From: JADKAC01 sp964492065
Lineage (GTDB): Bacteria; Bacteroidota; Bacteroidia; Chitinophagales; BACL12
Direction: 5' to 3'
DNA length: 64,000 nt
NCBI GenBank assembly: GCA_964492065.1
Contig: CAZBHH010000001.1
Span: 124,001-188,000, forward strand
Shown here in pieces: positions 8,026 to 17,177 of the stretch (positions within the stretch are counted from its first letter, which is position 1; every line of letters starts with the position of its first letter). The position numbers were made by a program, and so were the translations under genes. Under the pieces are notes generated by a model. That model saw only the letters and a list, made by a program, of their open reading frames with translations. It ran no database searches and was not told the origin of the DNA.

Positions 8026-9375
8026 TTAGTATTTAATAGTTCCCAGCGCCTGTTCCACATCCAGCTTACTGGATAGCACTTCGTACAGCGCATTGTAATA
8101 ATTGATCTGCGCTGTCCTCAAGTCTGTCTCCGCTGTGATGACATCGAGAAACGCTTTTACGCCTGAGCGGTATTGCAATTGAATAATATCGTACACCTCC
8201 TGCGCCAGTTCCATATTCTTTTCAAGGCTCGACAAATGATACATATTCGATTTATATGCTGAAAGCGCCGCCTGGTATTGTGTATTCACCGTTTGCTGAT
8301 ACCCGGCAATTTCGTTATCTGTCTGCTCCAATAACAATTGCATGCCCTTCAAGGCATGGACTTTTTTTCCACCCTGAAAAATCGGGTAGGTAAGGCCGAT
8401 GCCGATATTTGAATTCGGATATACCGCAGTGTACAATTCGGAGAATTCGTCGCTCAGGTAGTTCATGTTATAACTTCCAAATACGTGAATTTCGGGGAGA
8501 AAACTCCACTTTTGATATTTCAGATTGGCCTGTTGCAGTCGCTTTTGCGTTTCCAGTAACCGGATCTCAATGCGCTGCGCATAATCGACAGGTTGCAACG
8601 TATCCACATACAGGGCATTCTTCATCGCTTCCGCATCAAATGCCAGTTGTATTTCCTCCGCTCCCGAATATCCCATCAACTCATTTAAATAAACCCTGGC
8701 AGCCTTTAATTTTTCCGAAATAAATACCTTTTGCGACTGCGCATTGTTGAGTGCTATGGTCGCCCGCATATAATCGGTCTTATCGACTATACCGCTTTGA
8801 TATTGCGCATATGCATCGTTCACGCTTTGGGTATTGCGCTTTATATCTTCATCTATGACCTTATCCTGAAGGCCGATGAGGATGATATTGTAAAACGCCT
8901 TGCTGACTGCCACGGTTATATCGATTTTCAGCGCTATTGTCTGTTGTTCGGCTGACAACCGTGTGTCTTCCGCACTTTTTGATGCGAGTAGTATATCCCT
9001 GTTAAACACCGTTTGGGTGGCACTCAGATTGATACCTGAAGTGTTTTCACTGCCTATGCGAATAATGTTGTCGTTAAAGTCCGTACTTGGCAACTTGAAA
9101 TTGTGTTGCAGATTATAGCTCAATCCCACCTGCGGATACCACTCCGCCAATTTACTTTTCAAAGCAGCTTCCACATACGCCTCCTGCAGATTGGCATTTT
9201 TTAATGCGGGGTTATGTTGCAGCGCATATTGAATACACTCCTCCAGGGTAACCGCTTCAGTGAATTGTATCCCCTCCGTATTTTGCGCAAGTAATATCCC
9301 ATGTAGGGCGACAAATGCAACCATGTATCCCATTACTTTTCTCAACTCAGCGTATATTTCTCTCCTATCATGCAT
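8026..9375 (-). CDS. TolC-family outer membrane efflux protein
   Basis: A 449-residue protein with two tandem OEP halves, typical of TolC/OprM: VTLEECIQYALQHNPALK near residue 42 starts the first half and long helices rich in Ala/Gln follow (for example the ITAETDLRTAQINYYNALY segment near the end). It forms the trimeric outer-membrane tunnel of the efflux system. The called start gives an unusually long charged n-region; the Met at residue 15 (MGYMVAFVALHG) would give a normal signal peptide and may be the true start. It is the first gene of the three-gene RND operon. Confidence 0.92.
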   Translation of the reverse strand: MHDRREIYAELRKVMGYMVAFVALHGILLAQNTEGIQFTEAVTLEECIQYALQHNPALKNANLQEAYVEAALKSKLAEWYPQVGLSYNLQHNFKLPSTDFNDNIIRIGSENTSGINLSATQTVFNRDILLASKSAEDTRLSAEQQTIALKIDITVAVSKAFYNIILIGLQDKVIDEDIKRNTQSVNDAYAQYQSGIVDKTDYMRATIALNNAQSQKVFISEKLKAARVYLNELMGYSGAEEIQLAFDAEAMKNALYVDTLQPVDYAQRIEIRLLETQKRLQQANLKYQKWSFLPEIHVFGSYNMNYLSDEFSELYTAVYPNSNIGIGLTYPIFQGGKKVHALKGMQLLLEQTDNEIAGYQQTVNTQYQAALSAYKSNMYHLSSLEKNMELAQEVYDIIQLQYRSGVKAFLDVITAETDLRTAQINYYNALYEVLSSKLDVEQALGTIKY

Positions 9376-9717
9376 TTATGATCAATTATAATTTTTCTGA
9401 TGTTCTCGCACAACACCGGGAGGTTTACCAGGGGAATCACTGCGGCTAAACCTTTTCAATAAACAGTTGCAATATTACAAAGTTCAGTATCGTACTTCCA
9501 ATAGCGATCATGCCTTTTGCCGCATTCACAGGGCATTTTGCGGTTCTGCGCCGTTTGCTTACCCCATGGAGAGCGCCTCCTTCCTCCATCCACCGCAAAT
9601 GCTGCGTTGTCATTAATTTTTCCACACGATAGGCTGTCAATTCCCTGAGTTATACCTTTACACCCGGGATACACCAATGCGAGGCGGGATGTTGAAACAA
9701 CGCCATACTGATTTAAC
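9376..9717. other. Divergent intergenic region between the efflux operon and tmk
   Basis: A 342-bp stretch that must hold the promoter of the leftward efflux operon and of rightward tmk. Frames on the minus strand here run antisense into tmk and are not gene-like. A near-consensus -7 box (TACCTTTA) lies about 65 bp before tmk. I see no regulator gene or strong palindromic operator. Confidence 0.4.
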
Positions 9718-10347
9718 ATGAGGAAAAATCTATGCATCGCCTTTGAAGGCATCGACGGCAGCGGAAAGAGCACGCAGTTAAAATTGTTGGCGGCAAGCCT
9801 TGCCGAGGCAGGACATAAAGTATATACCACCTTCGAACCTACCGACGGCCCGATCGGCCGGTTAATCCGGGATATTTTCAACCACAAACTGCAAGCAGAT
9901 CACCGCACTATCGCCGCATTGTTTGTCGCCGACCGGCTGGAGCATCTGCTGAACACATCCGACGGCCTCTTAAAAAAAATGGAAGAGGGTTATACCGTCA
10001 TTACCGACAGGTATTATTTTTCCTCTTACGCCTATCACAGTGTGCATATGCCGATGGATTGGGTTATTGCAGCCAATGCGCTCAGCGCATCCATACTGCG
10101 CCCCGATTTACATATTTTTTTAGATATCGCACCGGAACTGAGTATGGAACGGCTGAACAACAGCAGAAGCGCCATCGAGTTGTATGAAACACTGGATAAC
10201 CTGCAGCAGGTGAGGCAAAAATATTTGGAGGCGTTTGAGCTGTTGCGGGGTACTGAACAAATTTATATCACCGACGGCAGCAGAAATCCCGAAGTTATTG
10301 CCGGTGATATCCGCCGCAAAATCGCATCGCTGACAACAGGCTCCTGA
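9718..10347 (+). CDS. tmk: Thymidylate kinase
   Basis: A 209-residue enzyme that phosphorylates dTMP to dTDP with ATP in dTTP synthesis. The P-loop EGIDGSGKST is at residues 10-19, the dTMP-binding DRY motif (TDRYYFSSYAYH) is near residue 96, and the FEPTDG segment near residue 39 carries the conserved Glu/Pro pair. The length is normal for bacterial Tmk. It stands alone between the efflux operon and the mla genes. Confidence 0.95.
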   Translation: MRKNLCIAFEGIDGSGKSTQLKLLAASLAEAGHKVYTTFEPTDGPIGRLIRDIFNHKLQADHRTIAALFVADRLEHLLNTSDGLLKKMEEGYTVITDRYYFSSYAYHSVHMPMDWVIAANALSASILRPDLHIFLDIAPELSMERLNNSRSAIELYETLDNLQQVRQKYLEAFELLRGTEQIYITDGSRNPEVIAGDIRRKIASLTTGS

Positions 10348-10540
10348 CGACAAGCCTGCACACCGGCACTGTTTACAAACAACCGGCGTATTGCGGGAAA
10401 CACGGGCCGCCATTACCGCTGCGTGTAGTCGCCACACGTGTAAAGCCCTTACACAAAGTCCGTTTTTACTTACCTGTTCACATTTCGCACAGCCGGGATT
10501 GCAATTGCATTCTTTTCTATTTCTATTTTTACAATCAATC

Positions 10541-11281
10541 ATGCGATTTCTACAAGACACGGGCACTTATTTCTTAATGCTGCGCAAAATGGTAATCCGA
10601 CCGGAGCGCTATCACATGTATTGGCAGGAAGTGCTCAGGCAAATGACGGATATCGGTTTCGGCTCGTTGATTATTGTACTGTTGTCATCGTTCTTTATCG
10701 GTGCGGTTACTGCAGTGCAATCTGCTTATCAATTGGCCGGAACGGTATTGGTGCCGCCTTACTACCTCGGGCTTATCGTTAGAAATACAACCATACTCGA
10801 ACTGGCGCCTACATTTACCAGCCTGATTCTCGCCGGCAAAGTCGGCTCCAGCATCGCTTCCGAACTCGGCACCATGCGCATCTCCGAACAAATAGACGCA
10901 TTGGAAATAATGGGTGTCCCGACTGAAACTTATTTAATACTGCCCCGGGTCATTGCCTCTGTCATCATGATCCCGGCATTGGTGGTGGTTGCCGCTTTCA
11001 TCGGAATATGCGGCGGATTATTAGCCGGCTCATTTACCGGCTATGCGAGCAATAGCGAATTCATCTACGGGCTGCTCGCATTTTTCGACTCGTACGATGT
11101 GCTGATGATGATGATTAAAGCCGTGACTTTCGGATTTATTATTTCCACCATCTCCTGTTTCAAGGGATTTTATATTGTGGGCGGCTCTATTGAAATCGGG
11201 AAAGCCAGTACCCAGGCGGTGGTGTTGAGCTGCATATTTGTGTTATTGGCAGATTATATCCTTGCGGAATTACTGATATGA
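10541..11281 (+). CDS. mlaE: MlaE-family ABC transporter permease (phospholipid trafficking)
   Basis: A 246-residue multi-helix inner-membrane permease. The reading frame is open further upstream, but the ATG at 10541 matches the usual family start (MRFLQDTGTYFLMLRKM), and the upstream codons are atypical. The family signature is visible in the ELGTMRISEQIDALEIMGVP loop, present in MlaE/YrbE proteins that keep outer-membrane lipid asymmetry or import lipids. The stop overlaps mlaF as ATGA. A near-consensus -7 box (TATTTTTA) sits just before the ATG. The MlaD substrate-binding gene is not in the immediate neighbourhood. Confidence 0.9.
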   Translation: MRFLQDTGTYFLMLRKMVIRPERYHMYWQEVLRQMTDIGFGSLIIVLLSSFFIGAVTAVQSAYQLAGTVLVPPYYLGLIVRNTTILELAPTFTSLILAGKVGSSIASELGTMRISEQIDALEIMGVPTETYLILPRVIASVIMIPALVVVAAFIGICGGLLAGSFTGYASNSEFIYGLLAFFDSYDVLMMMIKAVTFGFIISTISCFKGFYIVGGSIEIGKASTQAVVLSCIFVLLADYILAELLI

Positions 11282-12042
11282 TTGAAATTCGCGGCATTCA
11301 AAAATCCTTCGGGAAACAACAGGTATTGAAAAATATCTCGGCAGAATTTTATCCGGGGCAGACCAATTTAATCATCGGCGCTTCCGGCTCGGGAAAGACC
11401 GTACTTATTAAATGTATCGTCGGCCTGCTGCCCGTAGATTCGGGCTCGGTATTGTTCGACGGCATTACGATGGATCCCCTGGGCAAAGGCAATAAAGATC
11501 TGCGCCGCCAAATCGGAATGCTCTTCCAGGGATCGGCATTATTCGACTCGATGACCGTAGAGGAAAATGTCATGCTCCCATTGAACATGTTCAGTACCGA
11601 AACAAAGAAAGAAAAACTGAAGCGGGTAAATTTCTGCTTAGACAGGGTGAAACTCGCCGGTGTAAACAAAAAATATCCCGGCGAATTAAGTGGCGGCATG
11701 AAAAAACGGGTGGGTATCGCAAGGGCTATCGTATTAAATCCACGCTATTTATTTTGCGATGAACCCAACTCCGGCCTGGATCCCAAAACATCCATCGTCA
11801 TTGATGCCTTAATCCGCGAGATTACCAAAGAGTACAATATCATCACCATCATCAATACACACGACATGAACAGCGTAATGGGTATCGGCGAGAAGATATT
11901 GTTTCTCTACGAGGGCAAGAAAGAATGGGAAGGCACCAATAAGGAAATCATGCATGCGCAAAATGAGAATCTCATCAACTTTATATTCGCCAACGACTTT
12001 TTAAAGGAAGCGAGAGCGCTGATGATCGACAGGGGAAAATAA
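11278..12042 (+). CDS. mlaF: MlaF-family ABC transporter ATPase
   Basis: A 254-residue cytoplasmic ATPase: Walker A GASGSGKTVLIK near residue 36, Q-loop MLFQGSALFD, signature LSGGMKKRVGIARA near residue 138, and Walker B YLFCDEPNSGLDP. The SGLDP end of the Walker B region and the M/K in the signature are typical of MlaF rather than sugar or peptide importers. It energises the MlaE permease encoded directly upstream, with which it shares an ATGA overlap. Confidence 0.92.
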   Translation: MIEIRGIQKSFGKQQVLKNISAEFYPGQTNLIIGASGSGKTVLIKCIVGLLPVDSGSVLFDGITMDPLGKGNKDLRRQIGMLFQGSALFDSMTVEENVMLPLNMFSTETKKEKLKRVNFCLDRVKLAGVNKKYPGELSGGMKKRVGIARAIVLNPRYLFCDEPNSGLDPKTSIVIDALIREITKEYNIITIINTHDMNSVMGIGEKILFLYEGKKEWEGTNKEIMHAQNENLINFIFANDFLKEARALMIDRGK

Positions 12043-12149
12043 TGCCGCTGCCGCACCTGCACACCCGGCGAAGCAATCCGAATGCCCATGGCTTTGTGCT
12101 GTGTCCGGTCTTTCTTCGACGCATTGCCTGGCAACCATCTATTAAGTTT

Positions 12150-12157
12150 TATCTTTG
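12150..12157 (+). promoter_or_regulatory. -7 promoter box of sucD
   Basis: TATCTTTG, a perfect match to the Bacteroidota -7 consensus TAnnTTTG, with a TTG 23 bp upstream and 20 bp before the sucD ATG. Confidence 0.65.
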
Positions 12158-12177
12158 CGCAAAAATCTGACAGATAT

Positions 12178-13044
12178 ATGAGTGTATTAGTAGGCAAATC
12201 GTCCAGGGTTATTGTGCAGGGATTTACCGGCAAGGAGGGCACTTTTCATGCGGAGCAAATGATTGAATACGGCACCAATGTCGTTGCGGGTATTACGCCG
12301 GGGAAAGGCGGAAGCCGTCATTTGGACCGCCCTGTTTTCAATACCGTCTCCGAATCGGTAGAGAAAGAAGGCGCCAACACATCCATCATCTTTGTGCCGC
12401 CGGCCTTTGCAGCAGATGCCATCCTGGAAGCAGCCGAAGCGGGGATCGGGCTTATCGTTGCCATCACCGAAGGCATACCGGTGCAGGACATGATAAAGGT
12501 TAAAAATTATCTCAAAGGAAAAGACTGCCGCCTGATTGGGCCAAATTGCCCGGGGATAATTACACCCGGCGAAGCAAAAGTGGGGATTATGCCGGGATTC
12601 ATTCACAAACCGGGCACAATCGGCATCGTGAGCCGTTCGGGCACGCTCACCTATGAAGCGGTGGACCAGGTGACGAAAACAGGTTTGGGACAAAGCACCT
12701 GTATCGGCATCGGCGGCGATCCCGTTATCGGCACCACCACTCTGGATGCCATTCAATTATTAATGGCCGACAAGGATACGGAAGGCATTATCCTGATTGG
12801 CGAAATCGGAGGCACGATGGAGGCGCAGGCCTCTCGCTGGATTAAAGAACACAGCACCAAACCCGTCGTGGGATTTATCGCCGGGCAAACCGCTCCCAAA
12901 GGCAGAACAATGGGACATGCCGGGGCAATCGTAGGCGGAAAGGACGATACCGCCGCCGCAAAAATTGCCATCATGCGGGAGTGTGGAATTCACGTGGCGG
13001 AATCGCCTGCGGTAATCGGCGAAATGATGCGGCAGGTATTGTAA
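12178..13044 (+). CDS. sucD: Succinate-CoA ligase (ADP/GDP-forming), alpha subunit
   Basis: A 288-residue subunit of the TCA-cycle enzyme that makes ATP or GTP from succinyl-CoA. The start at 12178 (MSVLVGKSSRVIVQGFTGK) is chosen over the upstream in-frame ATG at 12082 because it matches the family N-terminus and follows a perfect -7 box. The CoA-binding Rossmann domain has VQGFTGKEGTFH; the phosphorylated active-site histidine is His247 in GHAGAIVGG. The beta subunit gene sucC is not in this window, so the subunits are encoded apart. The next gene, fumC, is the enzyme two steps later in the same cycle. Confidence 0.95.
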   Translation: MSVLVGKSSRVIVQGFTGKEGTFHAEQMIEYGTNVVAGITPGKGGSRHLDRPVFNTVSESVEKEGANTSIIFVPPAFAADAILEAAEAGIGLIVAITEGIPVQDMIKVKNYLKGKDCRLIGPNCPGIITPGEAKVGIMPGFIHKPGTIGIVSRSGTLTYEAVDQVTKTGLGQSTCIGIGGDPVIGTTTLDAIQLLMADKDTEGIILIGEIGGTMEAQASRWIKEHSTKPVVGFIAGQTAPKGRTMGHAGAIVGGKDDTAAAKIAIMRECGIHVAESPAVIGEMMRQVL

Positions 13045-13334
13045 TGATAACAGCGGTTTAATAATACGGTGGTACCCCGCATCGGGTTGTCGTGTTATTT
13101 TTTAACCCGGCAGGTATGTATGCAGTTATTTATTTGCGGCAGCATGTACATACATTCGCCGGCATATTCGGGAAAGGTGAAGAAGTCTTTATGGAATGAA
13201 CAGCGTATTTAGTATATCACGTTATCGGTATTTCAATGTTATGAACTTCGCCCCGGTAAGCGCTATTATATACTCCATAATATATTTTACCACGAAAGGC
13301 ACAATACAATTTAATCACCAAACATATTTGATCA

Positions 13335-14732
13335 ATGATGAATAAAAGAATCGAAAAAGACACACTCGGCACCGTAGAAGTCCCCGCCGATAAATATTGG
13401 GGTGCACAAACCCAACGCAGTATTCAAAACTTTCCGATAGCCACTGATATCAATAAAATGCCGATAGAAATTATCCGTGCATTTGCCTATTTGAAAAAAG
13501 CGGCAGCGATGACCAACCGCGACCTGGGCGTATTGGATGACGCAAAATGCCAACTGATATCCCGTGTATGCGATGAAATCCTGGAAGGCAAACTGGATAC
13601 AGAATTCCCGCTCGTCGTTTGGCAAACCGGCAGCGGCACCCAAAGCAATATGAATGCCAATGAAGTGATTGCCTACCGGGCACACGTCATCAACGGCGGC
13701 AGCCTGACAGATGAGAAAAAAAGCCTGCATCCGAATGACGATGTCAATAAATCGCAAAGCAGCAACGACACCTTCCCCACTGCCATGCATATTGCAGCGT
13801 ATAAAATCCTGGTAGAAAAAACGATTCCCGGGATACAGCGGCTGCGCAACACCCTGGAAGCTAAATCCAAAGCATTCATGCATGTCGTTAAAATCGGCCG
13901 CACCCATTTTATGGATGCGACACCACTCACCTTGGGACAGGAATTTTCCGGTTATGTGGCACAATTGGATCACGGCATTAAAGCCATCGAGCATTCCCTC
14001 GCCCATTTGAGTGAACTCGCATTAGGAGGTACCGCTGTGGGTACCGGTATCAATACACCGAAGGGATACGATGTGCTGGTGGCGAAACATATAGCACAAC
14101 TCACCGGGTTGCCCTTCGTTACCGCACACAATAAATTCGAAGCGTTAGCGGCTCACGATGCAATCGTAGAATCGCACGGCGCACTGAAAACCGTTGCTGT
14201 CAGCCTGATGAAAATTGCCAACGACATCCGCATGCTCTCTTCCGGTCCGAGAAGCGGAATCGGCGAAATTCACATCCCGGACAATGAGCCCGGCTCTTCC
14301 ATCATGCCCGGCAAGGTGAATCCTACACAATGTGAGGCATTGACAATGGTAGCCGCACAGGTATTGGGCAACGATGTAGCCATCAACGTGGGAGGCGCAA
14401 CAGGCCATTTCGAACTCAATGTCTTTAAGCCGATGATGATATACAACTTTTTGCACTCCGCTAAATTAATCGGCGAGGCCTGCGATTCATTCAACGAACG
14501 ATGTGCCGCCGGTATAGAACCCATCACCGCCAATATCAAAAAACACGTAGATAATTCGCTGATGCTGGTAACGGCGCTCAATACCAAAATTGGATATTAC
14601 AAAGCAGCAGAAATTGCGCAAAAAGCACATAAGGAACATAAAACACTGAAGGAAACAGCTGTTGAGTTGGGTTATCTCACCGCCGCCGAATTCGACGCCT
14701 GGGTAAAACCCGAAGACATGGTGGGCATATAA
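13335..14732 (+). CDS. fumC: Fumarate hydratase, class II
   Basis: A 465-residue enzyme of the aspartase/fumarase superfamily that converts fumarate to malate. Seen are the substrate-binding SSNDTFPTAMH segment near residue 138, GRTHFMDATP near residue 187 carrying the catalytic His, and the family signature GSSIMPGKVNP near residue 316. The start is the first of two adjacent ATGs; either may be used. It follows sucD after a 290-bp gap that has no gene-like content, only a modest imperfect stem about 70 bp after sucD. Confidence 0.95.
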   Translation: MMNKRIEKDTLGTVEVPADKYWGAQTQRSIQNFPIATDINKMPIEIIRAFAYLKKAAAMTNRDLGVLDDAKCQLISRVCDEILEGKLDTEFPLVVWQTGSGTQSNMNANEVIAYRAHVINGGSLTDEKKSLHPNDDVNKSQSSNDTFPTAMHIAAYKILVEKTIPGIQRLRNTLEAKSKAFMHVVKIGRTHFMDATPLTLGQEFSGYVAQLDHGIKAIEHSLAHLSELALGGTAVGTGINTPKGYDVLVAKHIAQLTGLPFVTAHNKFEALAAHDAIVESHGALKTVAVSLMKIANDIRMLSSGPRSGIGEIHIPDNEPGSSIMPGKVNPTQCEALTMVAAQVLGNDVAINVGGATGHFELNVFKPMMIYNFLHSAKLIGEACDSFNERCAAGIEPITANIKKHVDNSLMLVTALNTKIGYYKAAEIAQKAHKEHKTLKETAVELGYLTAAEFDAWVKPEDMVGI

Positions 14733-14740
14733 CCCGACCA

Positions 14741-14812
14741 GCATTGCCATAAGCGGGAAATAGTATTGAACAACATGCGTATCCCCGCTTCGCAAGGCGT
14801 CGCTGGCAATGC
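14741..14812 (+). other. Nested inverted repeats downstream of fumC
   Basis: Two nested exact stems: 14741-14748 pairs with 14805-14812 (8 bp) and 14751-14757 pairs with 14784-14790 (7 bp). The apical loop is 26 nt and there is a 14-nt bulge on the 3' side. It begins 9 bp after the fumC stop. There is no U-tract, so it is not a standard intrinsic terminator; a 3'-UTR stability structure or a small structured RNA are possible. Confidence 0.4.
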
Positions 14813-14914
14813 CTGATCTGATTTGAGAATCAGAAACCGTGCGGCGTGCATTTGACGGTGCATGCATGTCCTACTATTAATTTTTTTTTGTAACTTTTAG
14901 CTCAAATCACCATT

Positions 14915-15214
14915 ATGGAAAAACTGATAAATGAACTGATCAACAAAGCGGGATTAACGGAGGAGCAGGCAAATAAAGCGGTTGAGACTGTCAGCGGATT
15001 CTTAAAAGACAGAGTGCCCTCCGGATTCAGGACGCAAATTGACAACCTGTTGAAAGGCGAAAAACTCAGTGACAGCGTCAAGGAGAGCCTGATGGATTCC
15101 GCCGTTAATGCAAAAGAAAAAATTGAAGATGTAATGAAAGATGTCGGCGATGTAACTGAAGATGCCATTCAAAACATTAAAAAGAAAATGGGCGATATGT
15201 TTCATAAAAAATAA
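14915..15214 (+). CDS. Small helical protein of unknown function
   Basis: A 99-residue, highly charged, all-helical protein without signal peptide or membrane helix. The N-terminal half (LINKAGLTEEQANKAVETVSGFLKDRVPSG is the recognisable stretch, positions about 7-36) looks like small bacterial helical-bundle proteins of the DUF2267/DUF2780 kind, which I cannot confirm. The C-terminal half is a repeating amphipathic helix rich in Lys, Asp and Val. A run of nine T and a TAACTTTT box precede the gene. It ends 8 bp before the SRAP gene, so the two are probably co-transcribed, which hints at a stress role. Confidence 0.6.
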   Translation: MEKLINELINKAGLTEEQANKAVETVSGFLKDRVPSGFRTQIDNLLKGEKLSDSVKESLMDSAVNAKEKIEDVMKDVGDVTEDAIQNIKKKMGDMFHKK

Positions 15215-15222
15215 TCTCCCCC

Positions 15223-15957
15223 ATGTGTTACGACATCCAACAGATGGGAGATAAAATCATCCGCCGTGCCGAAAGACAACTCGGAATTGCGCATTTTGAT
15301 CTCGGCCAGATGGAGTTTCGATTTTTTCACGTATCTGGATTTGCACATCCCTTGGTATTGGTCATCACCTCTGAAAATCCCGATACGCTGGTACCCATGC
15401 AATGGGGCCTGGTGCCGCCTTGGGTAAAAACACAAGCCGACGCCGTGCCGATACGCAAACAAACACTGAATGCTCGCAGCGACGGCGTGTTTACCAAACC
15501 CTCATTCCGGCAACTGATCTTAAAGCGCCGTTGTATAATTCCCGTTAACGGATTTTATGAAAACAGGGATGTAGCCGGTAAAAAGTATCCTTACTTCATC
15601 TATAAAACAGAAGAAGAGCCGCTGCTGCTCGGCGGTATATGGAACCGATGGACAGATACCGAAAGCGGTGAAATACTGGAGACTTTTTCGATTATTACTA
15701 CCGAAGCAAATTCATTGCTTAGCAAAATCCACAACAGCAAGTTGCGCATGCCGCTCGTACTTGCTCCCGGGGATAAAGACCGGTGGCTGGACACTTCGCT
15801 GTCCCGCGAAGCTGTGGAACAACTCATGCGCCCATACAGCGGCGACGATTTGAAGGCGCATACCGTCTCCAAACTGGTAAACCGCAAACGGGAATTTACG
15901 AACACTCCTGAAGTTTCTCAACCCTTTGTATATCCGGAGTTGGTTTCGGTGGATTGA
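15223..15957 (+). CDS. SRAP domain protein (abasic-site DNA crosslinker, HMCES/YedK family)
   Basis: A 244-residue single-domain protein. Cys2 is the invariant residue that, after Met removal, forms a stable thiazolidine link with abasic sites in single-stranded DNA. Other family motifs are LNARSDGVFTKPSFR (about 83-97), CIIPVNGFYE (Glu of the active site, about 104-113) and the SKLRMPLVL segment with its catalytic region near residue 173. The role is protection of abasic sites at replication forks. It forms a likely operon with the upstream 99-residue protein. Confidence 0.92.
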   Translation: MCYDIQQMGDKIIRRAERQLGIAHFDLGQMEFRFFHVSGFAHPLVLVITSENPDTLVPMQWGLVPPWVKTQADAVPIRKQTLNARSDGVFTKPSFRQLILKRRCIIPVNGFYENRDVAGKKYPYFIYKTEEEPLLLGGIWNRWTDTESGEILETFSIITTEANSLLSKIHNSKLRMPLVLAPGDKDRWLDTSLSREAVEQLMRPYSGDDLKAHTVSKLVNRKREFTNTPEVSQPFVYPELVSVD

Positions 15958-16064
15958 TTCGCAACCGCTTGTTTTCATGCTATGCACTGTGCGGGGAAGA
16001 AAACCCATTCGGATACCGACCGAAATACCAACAATGCGCTTACCAAAAAGAAGGTATTAAACCT

Positions 16065-16072
16065 TATCTTTA
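16065..16072 (+). promoter_or_regulatory. -7-like promoter box of carA
   Basis: TATCTTTA, one mismatch (last base) from TAnnTTTG, 7 bp before the carA ATG. Confidence 0.4.
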
Positions 16073-16079
16073 CGCTTTA

Positions 16080-17177
16080 ATGGAAAATATCGAAAAAGTA
16101 CCCGCCGTACTGCTACTCGAAGACGGGACTTTATACAAAGGATACAGCGCCGGCAAAATAGGCACCACCACAGGCGAAATTTGTTTCAATACCGGGATGA
16201 CCGGTTACCAGGAAATTTTCACAGATCCCTCCTATTACGGTCAAATACTGTTGATGACCAATGCACATATCGGGAATTACGGCGCCTATGATCCTGAAAC
16301 GGAAAGTGATTTTATAAAAATTGCCGGTTTGGTCGTGCGCAATTATACCGTGCAGTACAGCCGACGCATGACCGAACAATCCATCCAGGATTACCTGCTC
16401 GACGAAAACCTCGTCGGCATTTCGTCAGTGGATACCCGGGCCATTGTGCGGCACATACGGGATAAGGGCGCCATGAATGCCATCATCAGCAGTGAAACCA
16501 CGGATGTAAATACACTGCAACAACAATTGGCCAATGTGCCATCAATGGCAGGCCTGGAACTCGCCTCCAAGGTGTCAACCACTAAACCCTATTTTTTTGG
16601 CAACCCGGATGCGGACAAAAAGGTTATCGTCTATGATTACGGCGTGAAGAAAAGTATTTTAAAAAACATCGCCGACCGCGGATGTTACTTAAAAGTAGTG
16701 CCCGCAAAAACACCGTTTGCCGAAGCAGAAGCCTGGAACCCGGACGCCTATTTTATTTCCAACGGCCCCGGCGACCCCGCCGCAATGGATTACGGCGTAG
16801 ATACCGTCAGGCAAATCCTGCTCTGTGGGAAGCCAATGTTCGGCATTTGCCTCGGCCATCAGCTTCTCGGCCTGGCCAACGGCATTTCCACCTACAAGAT
16901 GCACAATGGACATCGCGGCGCCAATCACCCGGTGTTAAACATCCTAACGGGTAAGGCCGAAATCACCACCCAGAATCACGGCTTTGGCGTTTCGCCCGAC
17001 GATATAAAAAAATGCAGCAATACCGAGATAACACATATCAATCTGAACGATGAAACGATAGAGGGCTTTCGGCTGACCGACAGAAAGGCTTTCAGCGTGC
17101 AATATCATCCCGAGGCGACACCCGGCCCGCACGATGCCCGGTACCTGTTCGATGCATTCATGGCGATGATGCATTAA
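16080..17177 (+). CDS. carA: Carbamoyl-phosphate synthase, small (glutaminase) subunit
   Basis: A 365-residue subunit that hydrolyses glutamine and passes ammonia to CarB for pyrimidine and arginine synthesis. The frame extends upstream to 15954, but MENIEKVPAVLLLEDG at 16080 matches the family start. The N-terminal domain shows EDGTLYKGYSAG and FNTGMTGYQEI; the C-terminal class I glutamine amidotransferase has the nucleophile Cys257 in MFGICLGHQ and the HPEATPGPHD catalytic His/Glu. carB is not next to it: the large-subunit gene lies 45 kb away on the other strand. Confidence 0.95.
   Translation: MENIEKVPAVLLLEDGTLYKGYSAGKIGTTTGEICFNTGMTGYQEIFTDPSYYGQILLMTNAHIGNYGAYDPETESDFIKIAGLVVRNYTVQYSRRMTEQSIQDYLLDENLVGISSVDTRAIVRHIRDKGAMNAIISSETTDVNTLQQQLANVPSMAGLELASKVSTTKPYFFGNPDADKKVIVYDYGVKKSILKNIADRGCYLKVVPAKTPFAEAEAWNPDAYFISNGPGDPAAMDYGVDTVRQILLCGKPMFGICLGHQLLGLANGISTYKMHNGHRGANHPVLNILTGKAEITTQNHGFGVSPDDIKKCSNTEITHINLNDETIEGFRLTDRKAFSVQYHPEATPGPHDARYLFDAFMAMMH

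Noticed and set aside
9456..9887. 143-codon minus-strand frame at the tmk start
   Set aside because: It runs antisense into tmk, has no family features and lacks a promoter box; a shadow of tmk codon structure.
12082..12177. Upstream ATG extension of sucD
   Set aside because: The extra 32 residues do not match the family and would place the perfect -7 box inside the coding region.
12187..12756. 189-codon minus-strand frame
   Set aside because: Exactly antisense to sucD, His/Arg/Gly-rich composition typical of a shadow frame.
13332..14006. 224-codon minus-strand frame
   Set aside because: Antisense to fumC, whose motifs are intact on the plus strand.
15954..16079. Upstream extension of carA
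   Set aside because: Overlaps the SRAP stop region and does not match CarA N-termini; a promoter-like box sits just before the chosen ATG.
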